Positions 48,714-58,410 of a stretch of 64,000 bases of DNA are shown piece after piece (the first letter of the stretch is position 1; each line of letters starts with the position of its first letter). This stretch comes from UBA4720 sp038227135 (lineage in GTDB: Bacteria; Gemmatimonadota; Gemmatimonadetes; Gemmatimonadales; Gemmatimonadaceae). Both the position numbers and the translations under genes were made by a program. Location of the stretch: positions 9,991 through 73,990 of the forward strand of contig JBBRQC010000011.1 of NCBI GenBank assembly GCA_038227135.1, in the 5' to 3' direction. Under the pieces are notes generated by a model. The model did not search any database. It worked only from the letters and a program-made list of their open reading frames with translations, and had not been told where the DNA came from.

Positions 48714-49197
48714 AGAACCTTCATCAAAGGGGAAAACTCCTCAGTTATGCGCAGGGTTGGCGCCCAACGGATATATATACCTTGAGTGACTGGCATCTAG
48801 ACTGCCGTTAGCGGGAATTGGGGCTTCCGCCAATGAAATGACACCGCGCATCCGCAAATCCGCACTCACCGCCCATGTCACGACGTCCGTTGGCTGGCTT
48901 GGAGCGGTGGTCGCCTTCCTCGTTCTTGGCGTCGTCGGTTTGACGAGCCGCGATGGCGAATCTTGTGGTGCGCCACGTCGCCCATGGCATGGGTGGCATT
49001 GAGCGTATGCCGAAGCTTAGGCCGGTATCGACGTCGTGAGCGACCAGGGGTCCAGACTGTCCGGGAGCGCCCCGTCGAGCTAGGTGGTTCCAACTATGAT
49101 TTCGGTGAACGGACATTCCGGTCCGGTGGGAGGCGCTCACTGGACGCGTTGCGCGCCAGCGCCCCGTTCGTCGCATCGTTAGCTTCACCCGCGAGCA
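48714..49197. other. Spacer with decayed gene
   Basis: Apart from the remnant at 48838 no gene is supported. The rest is presumably the divergent promoter area between the CDF cluster and the antiporter gene. Confidence 0.35.
48838..49002 (+). pseudogene. 5' remnant of a small membrane protein gene
   Basis: 54 codons from the ATG at 48838, reading MTPRIRKSALTAHV and SVGWLGAVVAFLVLGVVGL, the conserved start of a family of small integral-membrane proteins, then losing the family pattern and stopping. The rest of the gene is not recoverable; later bases show only faint similarity. A truncated copy. Confidence 0.42.
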
Positions 49198-50673
49198 ATG
49201 TCCGTCGAGACAGTCGAATCAGGAATTCAACCGACCAACGAGCGGCCCGCCGATCTCGCATCGGTTCCCCTCGTGCGTCCCGCGATCGCATATCCCATCC
49301 TGGTCGGTCTTCCCGCGCTCGGGATCTTGCTCGTGCTGAGAGTGGGCGCCACGCTAGCGCCGTCGTCGGCCGCGCCCGCGATTGCGATGAGCGGCACCTC
49401 GGGGCTTGCCGCGCGCGACGTCGTGCTCCGACTCGACACCTTCCTCGCGCAGATTGTGATCATACTGGCCCTCGCGCGAGTCGTCGGCCTGGCGCTGCGC
49501 AAGGTCAACCAACCGGTCGTCGTCGGCGAGATGCTGTCCGGAATCCTGCTTGGTCCCTCGGTGCTCGGCGCGCTGTCGCCAACTGCCTATCTGCTGCTTT
49601 TTCCAGCCGGGAGCGTACGGTTCCTCGCCGGCGTGAGCCAGCTGGGACTGGTGATGTTCATGTTTCTCGTGGGTCTCGAGCTCCGACCGGGCGATCTCCG
49701 CGGTCGCGGCTATGCCGCGATTCTCGCGAGCCACACGAGCATCGTGCTGCCCTTTTTCCTCGGCGCGTCGCTCTCACTGTTGTTGTATCCCTCGCTCGGC
49801 GCCCACGGCGTGAGCTTCCACGCTTTCGCCTTGTTCGTCGGCGCGGCGATGAGCGTGACAGCATTCCCAGTGCTCGCGCGCCTACTCGCGGACCGCGAGC
49901 TCACCCGCACGCGCCTCGGCGCGTTGGCGCTGGCCTGCGCAGCCGTGGACGATGTGACCGCGTGGTGCATTCTCGCTATCGTCGTGGCAGTCTCACACCC
50001 CGGCGTTCCCGCGACGAGCACGGCGTTGACGCTGGCGGGCAGCGTCGCATTTGTGGCTGCGATGTTCGTGGTGGTGCGGCCGCGGCTCGCATGGCTCGCC
50101 CGTCGCCACGCCGCGGAAGGCCGCGTCAGCCGCGAGCTGCTGGGCGCGATCGTCATCGTGGCGCTCGCGTCCGCGTGGGTCACGCAGGCGCTGGGGATTC
50201 ACGCGCTTTTCGGCGCGTTTCTCGCGGGGGTCATCATGCCGAAGTCCGCCACGTTCATCCGCGACGCCGGACGTCCGTTCGAGGATGTGATGCTGGTGGT
50301 GTTGCTGCCGCTGTTTTTCGCCACGACCGGGATCCGGATGAGCCTCGACATCTTTCAGGGCGTGACGATGTGGATGTTCTTCGGACTCGTGCTGCTCGTG
50401 GCGTTCGCCGGGAAACTCGGTGGGTCGGCGATCGCGGCGCGCGCAGCCGGACTCTCCTGGCGTGAGTCGCTCTCGCTCGGCGCGCTGATGAACACACGAG
50501 GGCTGATGGGGCTGATCATCCTCACCGTCGGTGTGGACGCCGGGATCGTTTCGGAGCCGTTGTTCGTAATGATGGTACTGATGTCGATCATCACAACCGT
50601 CGCGACTACGCCACTGCTGTCGGCCCTAATGTCGCAGCAGCCGGCCCAGCACCGTCTAAGGGCTGCCGGGTAA
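49198..50673 (+). CDS. Kef/CPA2-type cation:proton antiporter
   Basis: 491 residues with about 13 membrane helices. Typical stretches: RKVNQPVVVGEMLSGILLGPSVLG, FMFLVGLELRP, AMSVTAFPVLARLL and FGAFLAGVIMP, RGLMGLIILTVG. No C-terminal TrkA-N domain is present. Exchanges K+ or Na+ for H+. ATG at 49198. Its stop is 15 bases before repeat copy 2. Confidence 0.9.
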   Translation: MSVETVESGIQPTNERPADLASVPLVRPAIAYPILVGLPALGILLVLRVGATLAPSSAAPAIAMSGTSGLAARDVVLRLDTFLAQIVIILALARVVGLALRKVNQPVVVGEMLSGILLGPSVLGALSPTAYLLLFPAGSVRFLAGVSQLGLVMFMFLVGLELRPGDLRGRGYAAILASHTSIVLPFFLGASLSLLLYPSLGAHGVSFHAFALFVGAAMSVTAFPVLARLLADRELTRTRLGALALACAAVDDVTAWCILAIVVAVSHPGVPATSTALTLAGSVAFVAAMFVVVRPRLAWLARRHAAEGRVSRELLGAIVIVALASAWVTQALGIHALFGAFLAGVIMPKSATFIRDAGRPFEDVMLVVLLPLFFATTGIRMSLDIFQGVTMWMFFGLVLLVAFAGKLGGSAIAARAAGLSWRESLSLGALMNTRGLMGLIILTVGVDAGIVSEPLFVMMVLMSIITTVATTPLLSALMSQQPAQHRLRAAG

Positions 50674-50688
50674 TGACCTCAAATTCAA

Positions 50689-50860
50689 TGGGCCTGGGTA
50701 GAGTTGAACTACCGACCTCACGCTTTCCAGGCGCGAAAGTATAGAGCTAAGGTAGGACAAGATGTCCGCATTCACTCTGACGGACCGCAAAATGTCCTGT
50801 GCAACTTTGGCCAATGTCTGTTGATGTCCATTACCAACTGACACCTCAACAGACACCTAC
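50689..50860 (-). repeat. tRNA-3'-end-bearing direct repeat, copy 2
   Basis: Minus strand ends in GGTAG-TTCAACT-CTACC and CAGGCCCA (intact T-arm, acceptor 3' strand), preceded by AAGCGTGAGGTC as in copy 1. It shares the sequence GTCCGCATT, ACTCTGACGGA and GACACCTCAAC with 45063. Direct orientation relative to copy 1. Together they flank 5.4 kb. Confidence 0.7.
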
Positions 50861-50908
50861 TCCACGCCAAAATGCCTTCAGTAGTGCCGCTCAAGCACGC
50901 TGCCATCT

Positions 50909-52432
50909 TTAGGGAACGAAGGGTTCATCATCATGTGGTGGGTCGGATGTCATGTCCGTCAGTGCCTCATCCTTCCTCGGCGTCGCAGCCGTGCCGTGCA
51001 TCCTCATTGCAGACCGGAAAGGACGAAGGCGAACGAACACCAAGGCTCCGAGTGGAGTGCGCGAGCCATAGGCTGCGGACAGCGTCGATGGTACCAGGTT
51101 CAACGTTCCCATCGCCCCGAGGCCAAGCGTGCCCTTCCCGAAGCGCGCGAAGTCGCGGATGTAACCGAGGGATACCGCCGAAACGCTGAAACGGTGATCG
51201 GGAGCAAAGCCATATTGTGGAGTGTCGACTCCAAAGTCCGCCGCGCTATTCTGACCATACTCTGCGCGACCAAACACTGTGTTCCTGGTGTCAAGTATCG
51301 CCTCGGATTCCAGGGTTACAGCGTGCGAGAAACTCGCGTCGGTAGAGTGCTTGTCGGCGCCGTAAATCGCGCTAGTTGACCACTGCCCGTCGGTCATGAA
51401 GGTCGATCCGTGAAGCGCCGCCGCCGTCACGCGGTGCAAAGATGCCGTTGGGTCCAGTGCATCAGGGCTCTTGACGTAGCCGTAACCTCCGCTGAAGCTC
51501 CACGCTATGGTCGGGTTATAGGTAAGCCGAGCAGAGTACGAGTTCAGCCTGATCCGATCGAAGTCGAAGCGATACTGGTCGGGATCGCGGCCGTTGAAGA
51601 CAGATCCTTCCAGCTTGAGCGTGTGGGTGAACAGCCCGGCACTCAAGACACCGAACGTGACGTGTGTTTCGTCCTGTCGGGGATGGCCGAGCGGCGCCGC
51701 GGGGATATCCGTGGCCGATGGTCGGTGCATGAACGCAACAGGACCCAGGGCGGGCTCGCCCGAGGGCGCCACATAGAGCATCACACCGAGCGAGCGCGTA
51801 ACGGGACGCTCGTAGAGCGCGCTCAGCTCCATCCACAAGTCATGCGGATGTTGCCGGTCGTGGAGCGGCTGGCCATTGTACGCTTCGCCCGGTTGCAGCA
51901 ATAGCGGGTAACCGCGCAGCGTCACGCCAATCGCATCCAGGCTCAGCATCGTTCGGGCCTGAAAGCGCCCGCCGGCGAGCGTGTGACTGGCCATCGCCAT
52001 CATCCAGCTCAAGGACCCGAACTGGTCTCCTCCGCGCGGACCGCCCTGCCGATCGTACTGCGCAAAGACGAACCCGTGGGCGGTGACATCCCACTGTCCA
52101 GGTGCGGCGAAGTACAGCGAGGGAATTGGCGCGGCATCAGGCACCCACGTGGTGCCGGACCCCATGCGCTCCATCGAGACCCCCAGCGGATCGGGCGTCA
52201 TCATCGTCCTGCCCCCCATGTCGCTCGCCTTCGGCTTCGCGTTCTCCTTTGGTGCGGGCTTGGGCTTGGAGTCTGTCTTGGTTGGCATTTGCATCCCCGG
52301 CATTCCCGGCGTGGGATTTTTCGTGGTGTCCTGCTGTGCGTCGGCTCGGCTCGCTGCTGCGAGGGCGACGAACGTCCCTGCAAGCGTGGCCCAGCGGATT
52401 GCGTAACTGGTGACTATTCGAGAGGGCTGCAT
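50909..52432 (-). CDS. Outer-membrane protein, metal-efflux associated
   Basis: 507 residues. Signal peptide ending ADAQ, then a Met/Pro/Lys-rich linker (PGMPGMQMPTKTD) likely to bind soft metals, then a large beta-rich region (VTAHGFVFAQYDRQGG, DLWMELSALYERP, GAMGTLNLVPSTL). Reminiscent of proteins found with copper/heavy-metal pumps, but I cannot name a family. Divergent from the tolC-RND operon. Confidence 0.68.
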   Translation of the reverse strand: MQPSRIVTSYAIRWATLAGTFVALAAASRADAQQDTTKNPTPGMPGMQMPTKTDSKPKPAPKENAKPKASDMGGRTMMTPDPLGVSMERMGSGTTWVPDAAPIPSLYFAAPGQWDVTAHGFVFAQYDRQGGPRGGDQFGSLSWMMAMASHTLAGGRFQARTMLSLDAIGVTLRGYPLLLQPGEAYNGQPLHDRQHPHDLWMELSALYERPVTRSLGVMLYVAPSGEPALGPVAFMHRPSATDIPAAPLGHPRQDETHVTFGVLSAGLFTHTLKLEGSVFNGRDPDQYRFDFDRIRLNSYSARLTYNPTIAWSFSGGYGYVKSPDALDPTASLHRVTAAALHGSTFMTDGQWSTSAIYGADKHSTDASFSHAVTLESEAILDTRNTVFGRAEYGQNSAADFGVDTPQYGFAPDHRFSVSAVSLGYIRDFARFGKGTLGLGAMGTLNLVPSTLSAAYGSRTPLGALVFVRLRPFRSAMRMHGTAATPRKDEALTDMTSDPPHDDEPFVP

Positions 52433-52489
52433 TTATCGGATCATTCTCCTTTGCTTTCAATTGTAAATAATAGTGCATGTGAGGGTAAT

Positions 52490-52517
52490 CAACACCTGAA
52501 CTGACACCTCAGTCAGA
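52490..52517 (+). repeat. Partial copy of the repeat's arm sequence
   Basis: ACACCTGAACTGACACCTC, found also in copy 1 (45215-45236), recurs here upstream of the tolC promoter without the tRNA-like part. Probably a fragment of the same element end or a third integrase-arm-like site. Confidence 0.55.
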
Positions 52518-52593
52518 CGAACAAAAATCCCGCACTGGCCGAAGCTCCAAGCCGAGAGATACCTGTCACGAGTCAGGCCAAACTTGGCCTCAG

Positions 52594-52622
52594 TTGACTA
52601 GATTACCATATACTTGTATAGT
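52594..52622 (+). promoter_or_regulatory. Sigma-70 promoter with dyad operator for the RND operon
   Basis: -35 TTGACT and -10 TATAGT are separated by exactly 17 bases. The dyad TATAC-TT-GTATA (52609-52620) overlaps the spacer and -10, a place where a repressor or activator of the RND operon could bind. The start codon of tolC follows about 42 bases later. Confidence 0.72.
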
Positions 52623-52663
52623 TGTAGTGCGACACGTAGTACTATTATAAGGAAAGACGTTCA

Positions 52664-54112
52664 GTGAATCGACCGCTATTCGCATTTCTTGTGGTGAGCC
52701 TCTCCGGCGCCGGCCGCGAGAGAGCTTACGCGCAACTCTCGCTCCATGACGCGCTGCGACAGGCAGACCGATCCGCGTATGCCAACCGCATGGCGGCCGG
52801 CACTACGGCGGCGCAAGCGGCGGAATCCCTTTCACCGCTCAAGGGAATTCTACCCAGCCTTCGCTTCGAGGCGGGATACGTCCGAACCTCCGATCCAATC
52901 GGCGTCTTCGGCGCGACGCTCCGCCAACGCACGATCACGCAGGCCAACTTCGACCCCCAGCGTCTCAACTATCCGGGCGCCGTCGGGAACTACCAGGGAG
53001 GTATCGTGGTGGAGCAACCCATCTTCAACGCTGATGCCTGGACTGGTCGCCACGCCGCGCGCCGGGCCGCCGACGCGAGTCGAGCATCGGAGGAATGGAC
53101 GCGTCTCTCGACACGCGTGAATGTGGTACAAGCCTACTACGGTGCGGTGCTAGCCGCCGAACGTGCGACGACGCTAAGATCGGCCGCTCGGTCGGCACAA
53201 GCCCACCTGAGGCAGGCCGAATCGATGGTGCGTCAAGGCATGGTCACCAAGTCCGACGCGCTTCTTGCCTCCGTGCGCTTTGGCGAGATCGACGCGGAGC
53301 TCGCCAAAGCGGACGGTGGCGCCGAAACTGCGCGCCGACAGCTCGCCGTCCTCCTCGGGGGAGACGGGAACGCGCTGCCACCGGTGGCGGCAGTGCCCGC
53401 AGTCCTGCCATCCGCCGATCGCATCCGCGCGGTGGTGGCCGCCGATACGGCCGGACTCCCCGCCGAACCGCGCGCCGACGTTCACGCTGCCTCGCGCGCG
53501 CTCGACGCCGCGCGGGCCGACGTGCTTCGCGCTCGCTCCGCCTATCTCCCTCGTATCAACTCGTTCGCGCGTTACGACTGGAACTCCCCCAATCGAATTT
53601 ACTCCGGCGACAAGAACTGGACTGTTGGTATCATGACATCGTGGAGTCCGTTCGCCGGCGCGAGCGAGCTTGCCGATATGCAGGTTACGGCGGCACGCGC
53701 GGCTTCGGCTCGGGCGCAAGCGGAGGCTGCGCAGGCGAATGCGCGTCTCGACGTCGAGCAAACGCGCACCGTCCTCGTGGTGGCCCTCACGCGACTCAGC
53801 ATCGCGGAGCGTGCGGTGGCTCAGAGTGCCGAGGCTCTCCGGATCGTTGAGCGGAAGTACGCCGGCGGGCTCGCGAGCGTCGTCGAGCTGCTCGACGCGC
53901 AAGCTGGAGAGACACACAGCGCGCTCGGATTCGCGCAGGCTCGTTATGACGCGATCGTCGCCGCGGCCGAGCGTCGCCGTGCACTTGGGGGAGATCCCGG
54001 GTCGCTCGAAGCAGTAGACGAATCCCGGCCCGTAGCGGTGAGCCTGCCACCCAACACGACGGTCAGCGCGTCACCTGACACATACAGCACTGAGCGAAGG
54101 AATCTCTCATGA
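52664..54112 (+). CDS. TolC-family outer-membrane efflux protein
   Basis: 482 residues. GTG start, signal peptide ending YAQ, then two repeats of long helices with Ala-rich heptads and short beta strands (LRYDWNSPNRIY, YLPRINSFARYDW), the TolC/CusC fold. First gene of the tripartite pump; overlaps the adaptor start by four bases (ATGA). Confidence 0.89.
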   Translation: MNRPLFAFLVVSLSGAGRERAYAQLSLHDALRQADRSAYANRMAAGTTAAQAAESLSPLKGILPSLRFEAGYVRTSDPIGVFGATLRQRTITQANFDPQRLNYPGAVGNYQGGIVVEQPIFNADAWTGRHAARRAADASRASEEWTRLSTRVNVVQAYYGAVLAAERATTLRSAARSAQAHLRQAESMVRQGMVTKSDALLASVRFGEIDAELAKADGGAETARRQLAVLLGGDGNALPPVAAVPAVLPSADRIRAVVAADTAGLPAEPRADVHAASRALDAARADVLRARSAYLPRINSFARYDWNSPNRIYSGDKNWTVGIMTSWSPFAGASELADMQVTAARAASARAQAEAAQANARLDVEQTRTVLVVALTRLSIAERAVAQSAEALRIVERKYAGGLASVVELLDAQAGETHSALGFAQARYDAIVAAAERRRALGGDPGSLEAVDESRPVAVSLPPNTTVSASPDTYSTERRNLS

Positions 54113-55158
54113 TGCTACGATCCTACCAATCGGCTCTCGGCGGTGCGCTGCTCATCGCGGCTGCATCGGCGTGCACGTCGTCGCCGCCGGAACCCGCACG
54201 GGCTAACGCGGTACGCGTGCCGGGCGCCGTTTACACCGTGAAGGACACGGTGGTGGGCGGCACACTCGAGGCATCGGGCACAGCGGCACCGGTTCGTCAG
54301 GCGACGTTGAGCACGAAACTGATGGGGACCGTTGACGCGGTGCTGGTCAAGGAAGGCGACGTCGTCGCGGCTGGCCAGGCGCTCGTACGCATCGACGCGC
54401 GCGACCTCGCCGCCAAACAGAATCAAGTCGCCGCGTCCATTGCCGACGCGGAGGCACAGCGGAGTGCGGCAGCAACCTTGGCGAGCCGCATGCGCGCACT
54501 CTACGCGGACAGCGCTGCCACGAAGGCGCAGCTCGAGGGCGCCGAGACCGGACTGGCCAGAGCAGATGCCGGCGTACGCGCGGCGCGTGCCACATCGCAG
54601 GAGCTCGGAGCAATGAGCTCTTACGCCGTGATTCGCGCGCCGTTCGCGGGACTCGTCACCAGGCGCTTCGTGGACCCGGGGGCGTTCGCGGCGCCCGGCG
54701 CTCCGTTGGTCGCCGTCCAGGACGCGCTGCAGCTCCGCGTGACCGCCAACGCCACGCCCGACGCGGTCGGCGGCATTCGTCGTGGCCAGGCCATCGATGC
54801 GATCGTCGAAGGGCGCCCGGTTGGCGCGATCGTCGAGGGGGTGGTTCCCTCCGCGACGGGCAACCTCTACGCGATCAATGCGCTCGTGGCCAATCCAGGC
54901 GGCCGCATCCTGCCTGGCAGCACCGCAACCTTGCTCCTCCCGACGGGTGCGCGGCACGCGCTGATGGTGCCCAATGCCGCGGTCTCGCATCAGGGCGACC
55001 TCGTGGGCGTCACGCTGCGCACGGCCGAGGGAGATCAGATCCGATGGATCCGGCTCGGCCTCGTCTCGACGAATATGGTGGAAGTGAATGCTGGTTTGAG
55101 GCCCGGCGATCGCGTAATCGTCCCGACCGCAATTGCTCCCGTGGCCAGGGGGAACTGA
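54109..55158 (+). CDS. RND periplasmic adaptor (membrane fusion) lipoprotein
   Basis: 349 residues. Lipobox AASAC with Cys22. Lipoyl/barrel-sandwich domain split by a helical hairpin: VDAVLVKEGDVVAAGQALVRID, long helices AKQNQVAASIADAEAQR and YAVIRAPFAGLVTRR. Ends with the typical LRPGDRVIVPTAIAPV. Links TolC to the RND pump. Confidence 0.9.
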   Translation: MMLRSYQSALGGALLIAAASACTSSPPEPARANAVRVPGAVYTVKDTVVGGTLEASGTAAPVRQATLSTKLMGTVDAVLVKEGDVVAAGQALVRIDARDLAAKQNQVAASIADAEAQRSAAATLASRMRALYADSAATKAQLEGAETGLARADAGVRAARATSQELGAMSSYAVIRAPFAGLVTRRFVDPGAFAAPGAPLVAVQDALQLRVTANATPDAVGGIRRGQAIDAIVEGRPVGAIVEGVVPSATGNLYAINALVANPGGRILPGSTATLLLPTGARHALMVPNAAVSHQGDLVGVTLRTAEGDQIRWIRLGLVSTNMVEVNAGLRPGDRVIVPTAIAPVARGN

Positions 55159-55161
55159 CCG

Positions 55162-58100
55162 GTGGGTATCTCAGGCCGCGTTGCGCAGGCGTTCCTCCGC
55201 TCCAAGCTCACTCCCCTCATCACCGTTGCCTCGCTGGCGGTCGGGCTGCTCGGCATGCTCGCCACACCGCGCGAGGAGGAGCCGCAGATCTCCGTGCCGA
55301 TGATCGACGTGATCGCGGCGCTCCCGGGGGCGTCTCCCCATGAGACGGAGAATCTGCTCGCGCGTCCCCTCGAGCAACGGATGCTCGAGATCCCCGGCGT
55401 CGACCATGTCTACGCGATGTCGGGCGACGGCTACGCGATGGTCACGGTGCGCTTCAAGGTCGGCGAAGATCAGGAGCGGAGCGTCACGAAGGTACAGGCG
55501 AAGCTGGCGCGCGCTATGGATCAGGCGCCTCCGAGCGCGCTGCCCCCGGTTGTGAAGCCGCATTCCATCGACGACGTGCCCGTGCTCGCCCTCACACTGC
55601 ACGCCAGGGACTACGACGCGAACACGCTTCGGCAGGTGGCGGTGCACCTCGAAGATGAGATCCGAACCGTGTCCGATGTGGCCGAGACTTTCGTGATCGG
55701 TGGCCAGCCCAGGCAGATCCGCGTGACGATCGACGTCGCGCGGTTGGCGGCGAGCGGTGTGACGCCCGGCGAAGTAGCGATGGCGCTCAGAAGTGCCAAT
55801 GCGCGACTGCAAGCCGGTGAGCTCGCGGCGGCGGACCAAGTCTATCGCATCAACGTAGGTGCACCGCTTTCTACGCCGGCCGAGGTGGGCAGCGTCGTCG
55901 TTGCCGTTCGTGGCGGAGCGCCGGTGTACCTGCGGAACGTTGCGACCGTCACCGACGACTTTGGCGAGACGACGACTTATGTGTCACACGCCGGTCGCAC
56001 CGGCCCCGCGGAAGGCGCCGTCACGATCGCAGTGGCAAAGAGAAAGGGCGCGAACGCCACGCAGGTCACCAATGCCGTGATGGAGCGCGTGGTCGCAGCA
56101 AAGGGGCGGCTGCTGCCCGCCGACGTGCGGCTCGAGGTCACGCGCGACTACGGCGAGACGGCGGGCGACAAAGCGCGGGAGCTGATCCTCCATCTCTTCA
56201 TCGCCACCATCTCCGTGACGGTGCTGATCTGGATATTCCTCGGCTGGCGCGAGGCCGCGGTCGTGCTCGTGGCGGTTCCCGTCACGCTCGCCCTCACCCT
56301 GTTTGCCTACTACGCGCTCGGCTACACGCTCAACCGCATCACGCTGTTCGCGCTGATTTTCTCGATCGGCATTTTGGTGGACGACGCGATCGTGGTGGTA
56401 GAGAACATCTACCGCCATCTGAAGATGGGCGATCGCAGCCCCGAAGCGGCAGCGGTGGACGCCGTGGACGAAGTGGGGAATCCCACGATCCTCGCGACCT
56501 TCGCCGTGATCGCGGCCATCCTGCCGATGGCCTTCGTCTCCGGGATGATGGGCCCGTACATGCGCCCCATTCCGATCGGCGCGTCGGTCGCGATGCTTGC
56601 CTCGCTCGCGGTCGCATTCATCGTAACGCCGTACCTCGCGTACCGGCTGCTCAAAGGGCACGTGAAGCCGACGGCACGCCGGAACGATCGCGCTCACGAG
56701 GACGAGGAATCATCGGGCTTCGCACGCTTCTACGCGCGGCTCATGACTCCGCTCATGGATCGCCGTTCCTTGCGCCTTGGCTTCTACGCCGGCGTCGTCG
56801 GGCTGTTGCTGCTGTCGGTGGGACTGCTCGCTGTGAAGGCAGTGAAGGTGAAGATGCTCCCGTTCGACAATAAGAGCGAGTTCCAGATCGTGCTGGATCT
56901 TCCGGAGGGAACGACACTCGAGACAACGAACGCAGTGGGGCAGGAGATTGCCGCATTTCTTCGCCACGTGCCGGAAGTGAAGAGCACCGAGGTGTACGCC
57001 GGGACTTCCGCGCCCTTCAACTTTAATGGCCTTGTGCGCCACTACTTCATGCGCTCGGGACCGAATGTCGCGGATGTGCAGGTGAACCTTGTGTCCAAGG
57101 GCGAGCGCTCGCGACAGAGTCACGCCATCGCGGTAGCCGTGCGCCCCGGCATCGACGCGATTGCGCGGCGCTACGGCGCTTCGGCAAAGGTGGCGGAAAT
57201 TCCACCCGGGCCCCCCGTGCTCTCGACGTTGGTCGCCGAGGTTTACGCCGCGGACGACGCCACGCGGCTCGAGGCGGCGCGGCAGGTGAAGCACGTATTC
57301 GAGACTACGCCCGGCGTCGTGGACGTCGATTGGACCGTCGAAGCGCCGCAGCAGCAACGCACCTTCCGCGTGGATCGCGTGCGGGCCGCGGAGGCGGGTG
57401 CGAGCGTCGAGCAGATCACACAGACCTTGTACCTGGCGCTGTCCGGAACATCGGCGGGCATCGCGAGCTCGCAGACAGCGCGCGAAGCGACGCAGATCGT
57501 GCCGCGGCTGCCGCTGGAACAGCGCTCTTCGGTGGATGCCCTGCTGGCTCTGCCGATCGCGACTGCCGCGGGGCCGCAGCCACTCGCCAGGTTCGTGACC
57601 GTCCTGCCGGCCACGCGTGAGAGCAGCCGGGTGCGAAAGGACCTGCGTCCGGCGATCTACGTGACCGGCGACGTCGCCGGCGCGATCGAGTCGCCGGTGT
57701 ACGCGATCCTCGCCATGAACAAGCAACTCGACGCCATCAAGGTGAGCGGCGCGCACATCGCGCGCTACAACGCCGTTCAGCCCGACCGCCTCGACGAGAC
57801 CGCGATCAAGTGGGACGGCGAGTGGCAAGTGACGATCGAAGTCTTTCGCGATCTAGGCGTCGCCTTCGCGATCGTGCTGATACTGATCTATGTGCTCGTC
57901 GTCGGCTGGTTTCAGTCGTTCTCCGTGCCCCTCGTGATCATGGCGCCGATCCCGCTCACGCTAATCGGCATCCTCCCGGGGCACGCGCTCACGGGCGCGT
58001 TCTTCACTGCGACGTCGATGATCGGCATGATCGCGCTCGCCGGCATTATCGTGCGTAACTCGATCCTTCTGGTGGACTTCATCCAGCTCGCCGAGGCGCG

Positions 58101-58410
58101 CGGCCGAACCCTGCGCGAGGCAGTGCTCGAGGCGGGTGCGGTTCGTTTTCGCCCCATCGCGCTGACGGCCGCAGCGGTTGTAGTGGGCGGGCTCGTGATG
58201 GTGCTCGACCCGATCTTCCAGGGGCTTGCCGTCGCGCTGATGAGCGGCGCCGTCGTGGCGACACTGCTCACCATGATCGTCGTCCCCATTCTCTACTGGG
58301 AGCTGCGCCGGCGTGCGCCGGTCGCGATTCCCATTCCGGATCACACAGATGAAAATGCTGATGATAGTGTACAGCGGCTCCGCTCCGCAGCGGGTATCGT
58401 CGCTGCTTGA
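55162..58410 (+). CDS. RND efflux pump permease
   Basis: 1082 residues, 12 membrane helices in two halves with two large periplasmic domains. Landmarks: VPMIDVIAALPGASPHETENL, FVIGGQPRQIRV, GILVDDAIVVVENIYRHL, and PIALTAAAVVVGGLVMV. The Asp pair in TM4 fits the proton relay of multidrug-type RND pumps. GTG start 4 bases after the adaptor stop. The PII-like gene overlaps its end. Confidence 0.92.
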   Translation: MGISGRVAQAFLRSKLTPLITVASLAVGLLGMLATPREEEPQISVPMIDVIAALPGASPHETENLLARPLEQRMLEIPGVDHVYAMSGDGYAMVTVRFKVGEDQERSVTKVQAKLARAMDQAPPSALPPVVKPHSIDDVPVLALTLHARDYDANTLRQVAVHLEDEIRTVSDVAETFVIGGQPRQIRVTIDVARLAASGVTPGEVAMALRSANARLQAGELAAADQVYRINVGAPLSTPAEVGSVVVAVRGGAPVYLRNVATVTDDFGETTTYVSHAGRTGPAEGAVTIAVAKRKGANATQVTNAVMERVVAAKGRLLPADVRLEVTRDYGETAGDKARELILHLFIATISVTVLIWIFLGWREAAVVLVAVPVTLALTLFAYYALGYTLNRITLFALIFSIGILVDDAIVVVENIYRHLKMGDRSPEAAAVDAVDEVGNPTILATFAVIAAILPMAFVSGMMGPYMRPIPIGASVAMLASLAVAFIVTPYLAYRLLKGHVKPTARRNDRAHEDEESSGFARFYARLMTPLMDRRSLRLGFYAGVVGLLLLSVGLLAVKAVKVKMLPFDNKSEFQIVLDLPEGTTLETTNAVGQEIAAFLRHVPEVKSTEVYAGTSAPFNFNGLVRHYFMRSGPNVADVQVNLVSKGERSRQSHAIAVAVRPGIDAIARRYGASAKVAEIPPGPPVLSTLVAEVYAADDATRLEAARQVKHVFETTPGVVDVDWTVEAPQQQRTFRVDRVRAAEAGASVEQITQTLYLALSGTSAGIASSQTAREATQIVPRLPLEQRSSVDALLALPIATAAGPQPLARFVTVLPATRESSRVRKDLRPAIYVTGDVAGAIESPVYAILAMNKQLDAIKVSGAHIARYNAVQPDRLDETAIKWDGEWQVTIEVFRDLGVAFAIVLILIYVLVVGWFQSFSVPLVIMAPIPLTLIGILPGHALTGAFFTATSMIGMIALAGIIVRNSILLVDFIQLAEARGRTLREAVLEAGAVRFRPIALTAAAVVVGGLVMVLDPIFQGLAVALMSGAVVATLLTMIVVPILYWELRRRAPVAIPIPDHTDENADDSVQRLRSAAGIVAA

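Noticed and set aside
50656..50856. 66-codon minus-strand frame as a real gene
   Set aside because: It runs through the tRNA-like repeat into the antiporter gene; best explained as remnant of the repeat, described as such.
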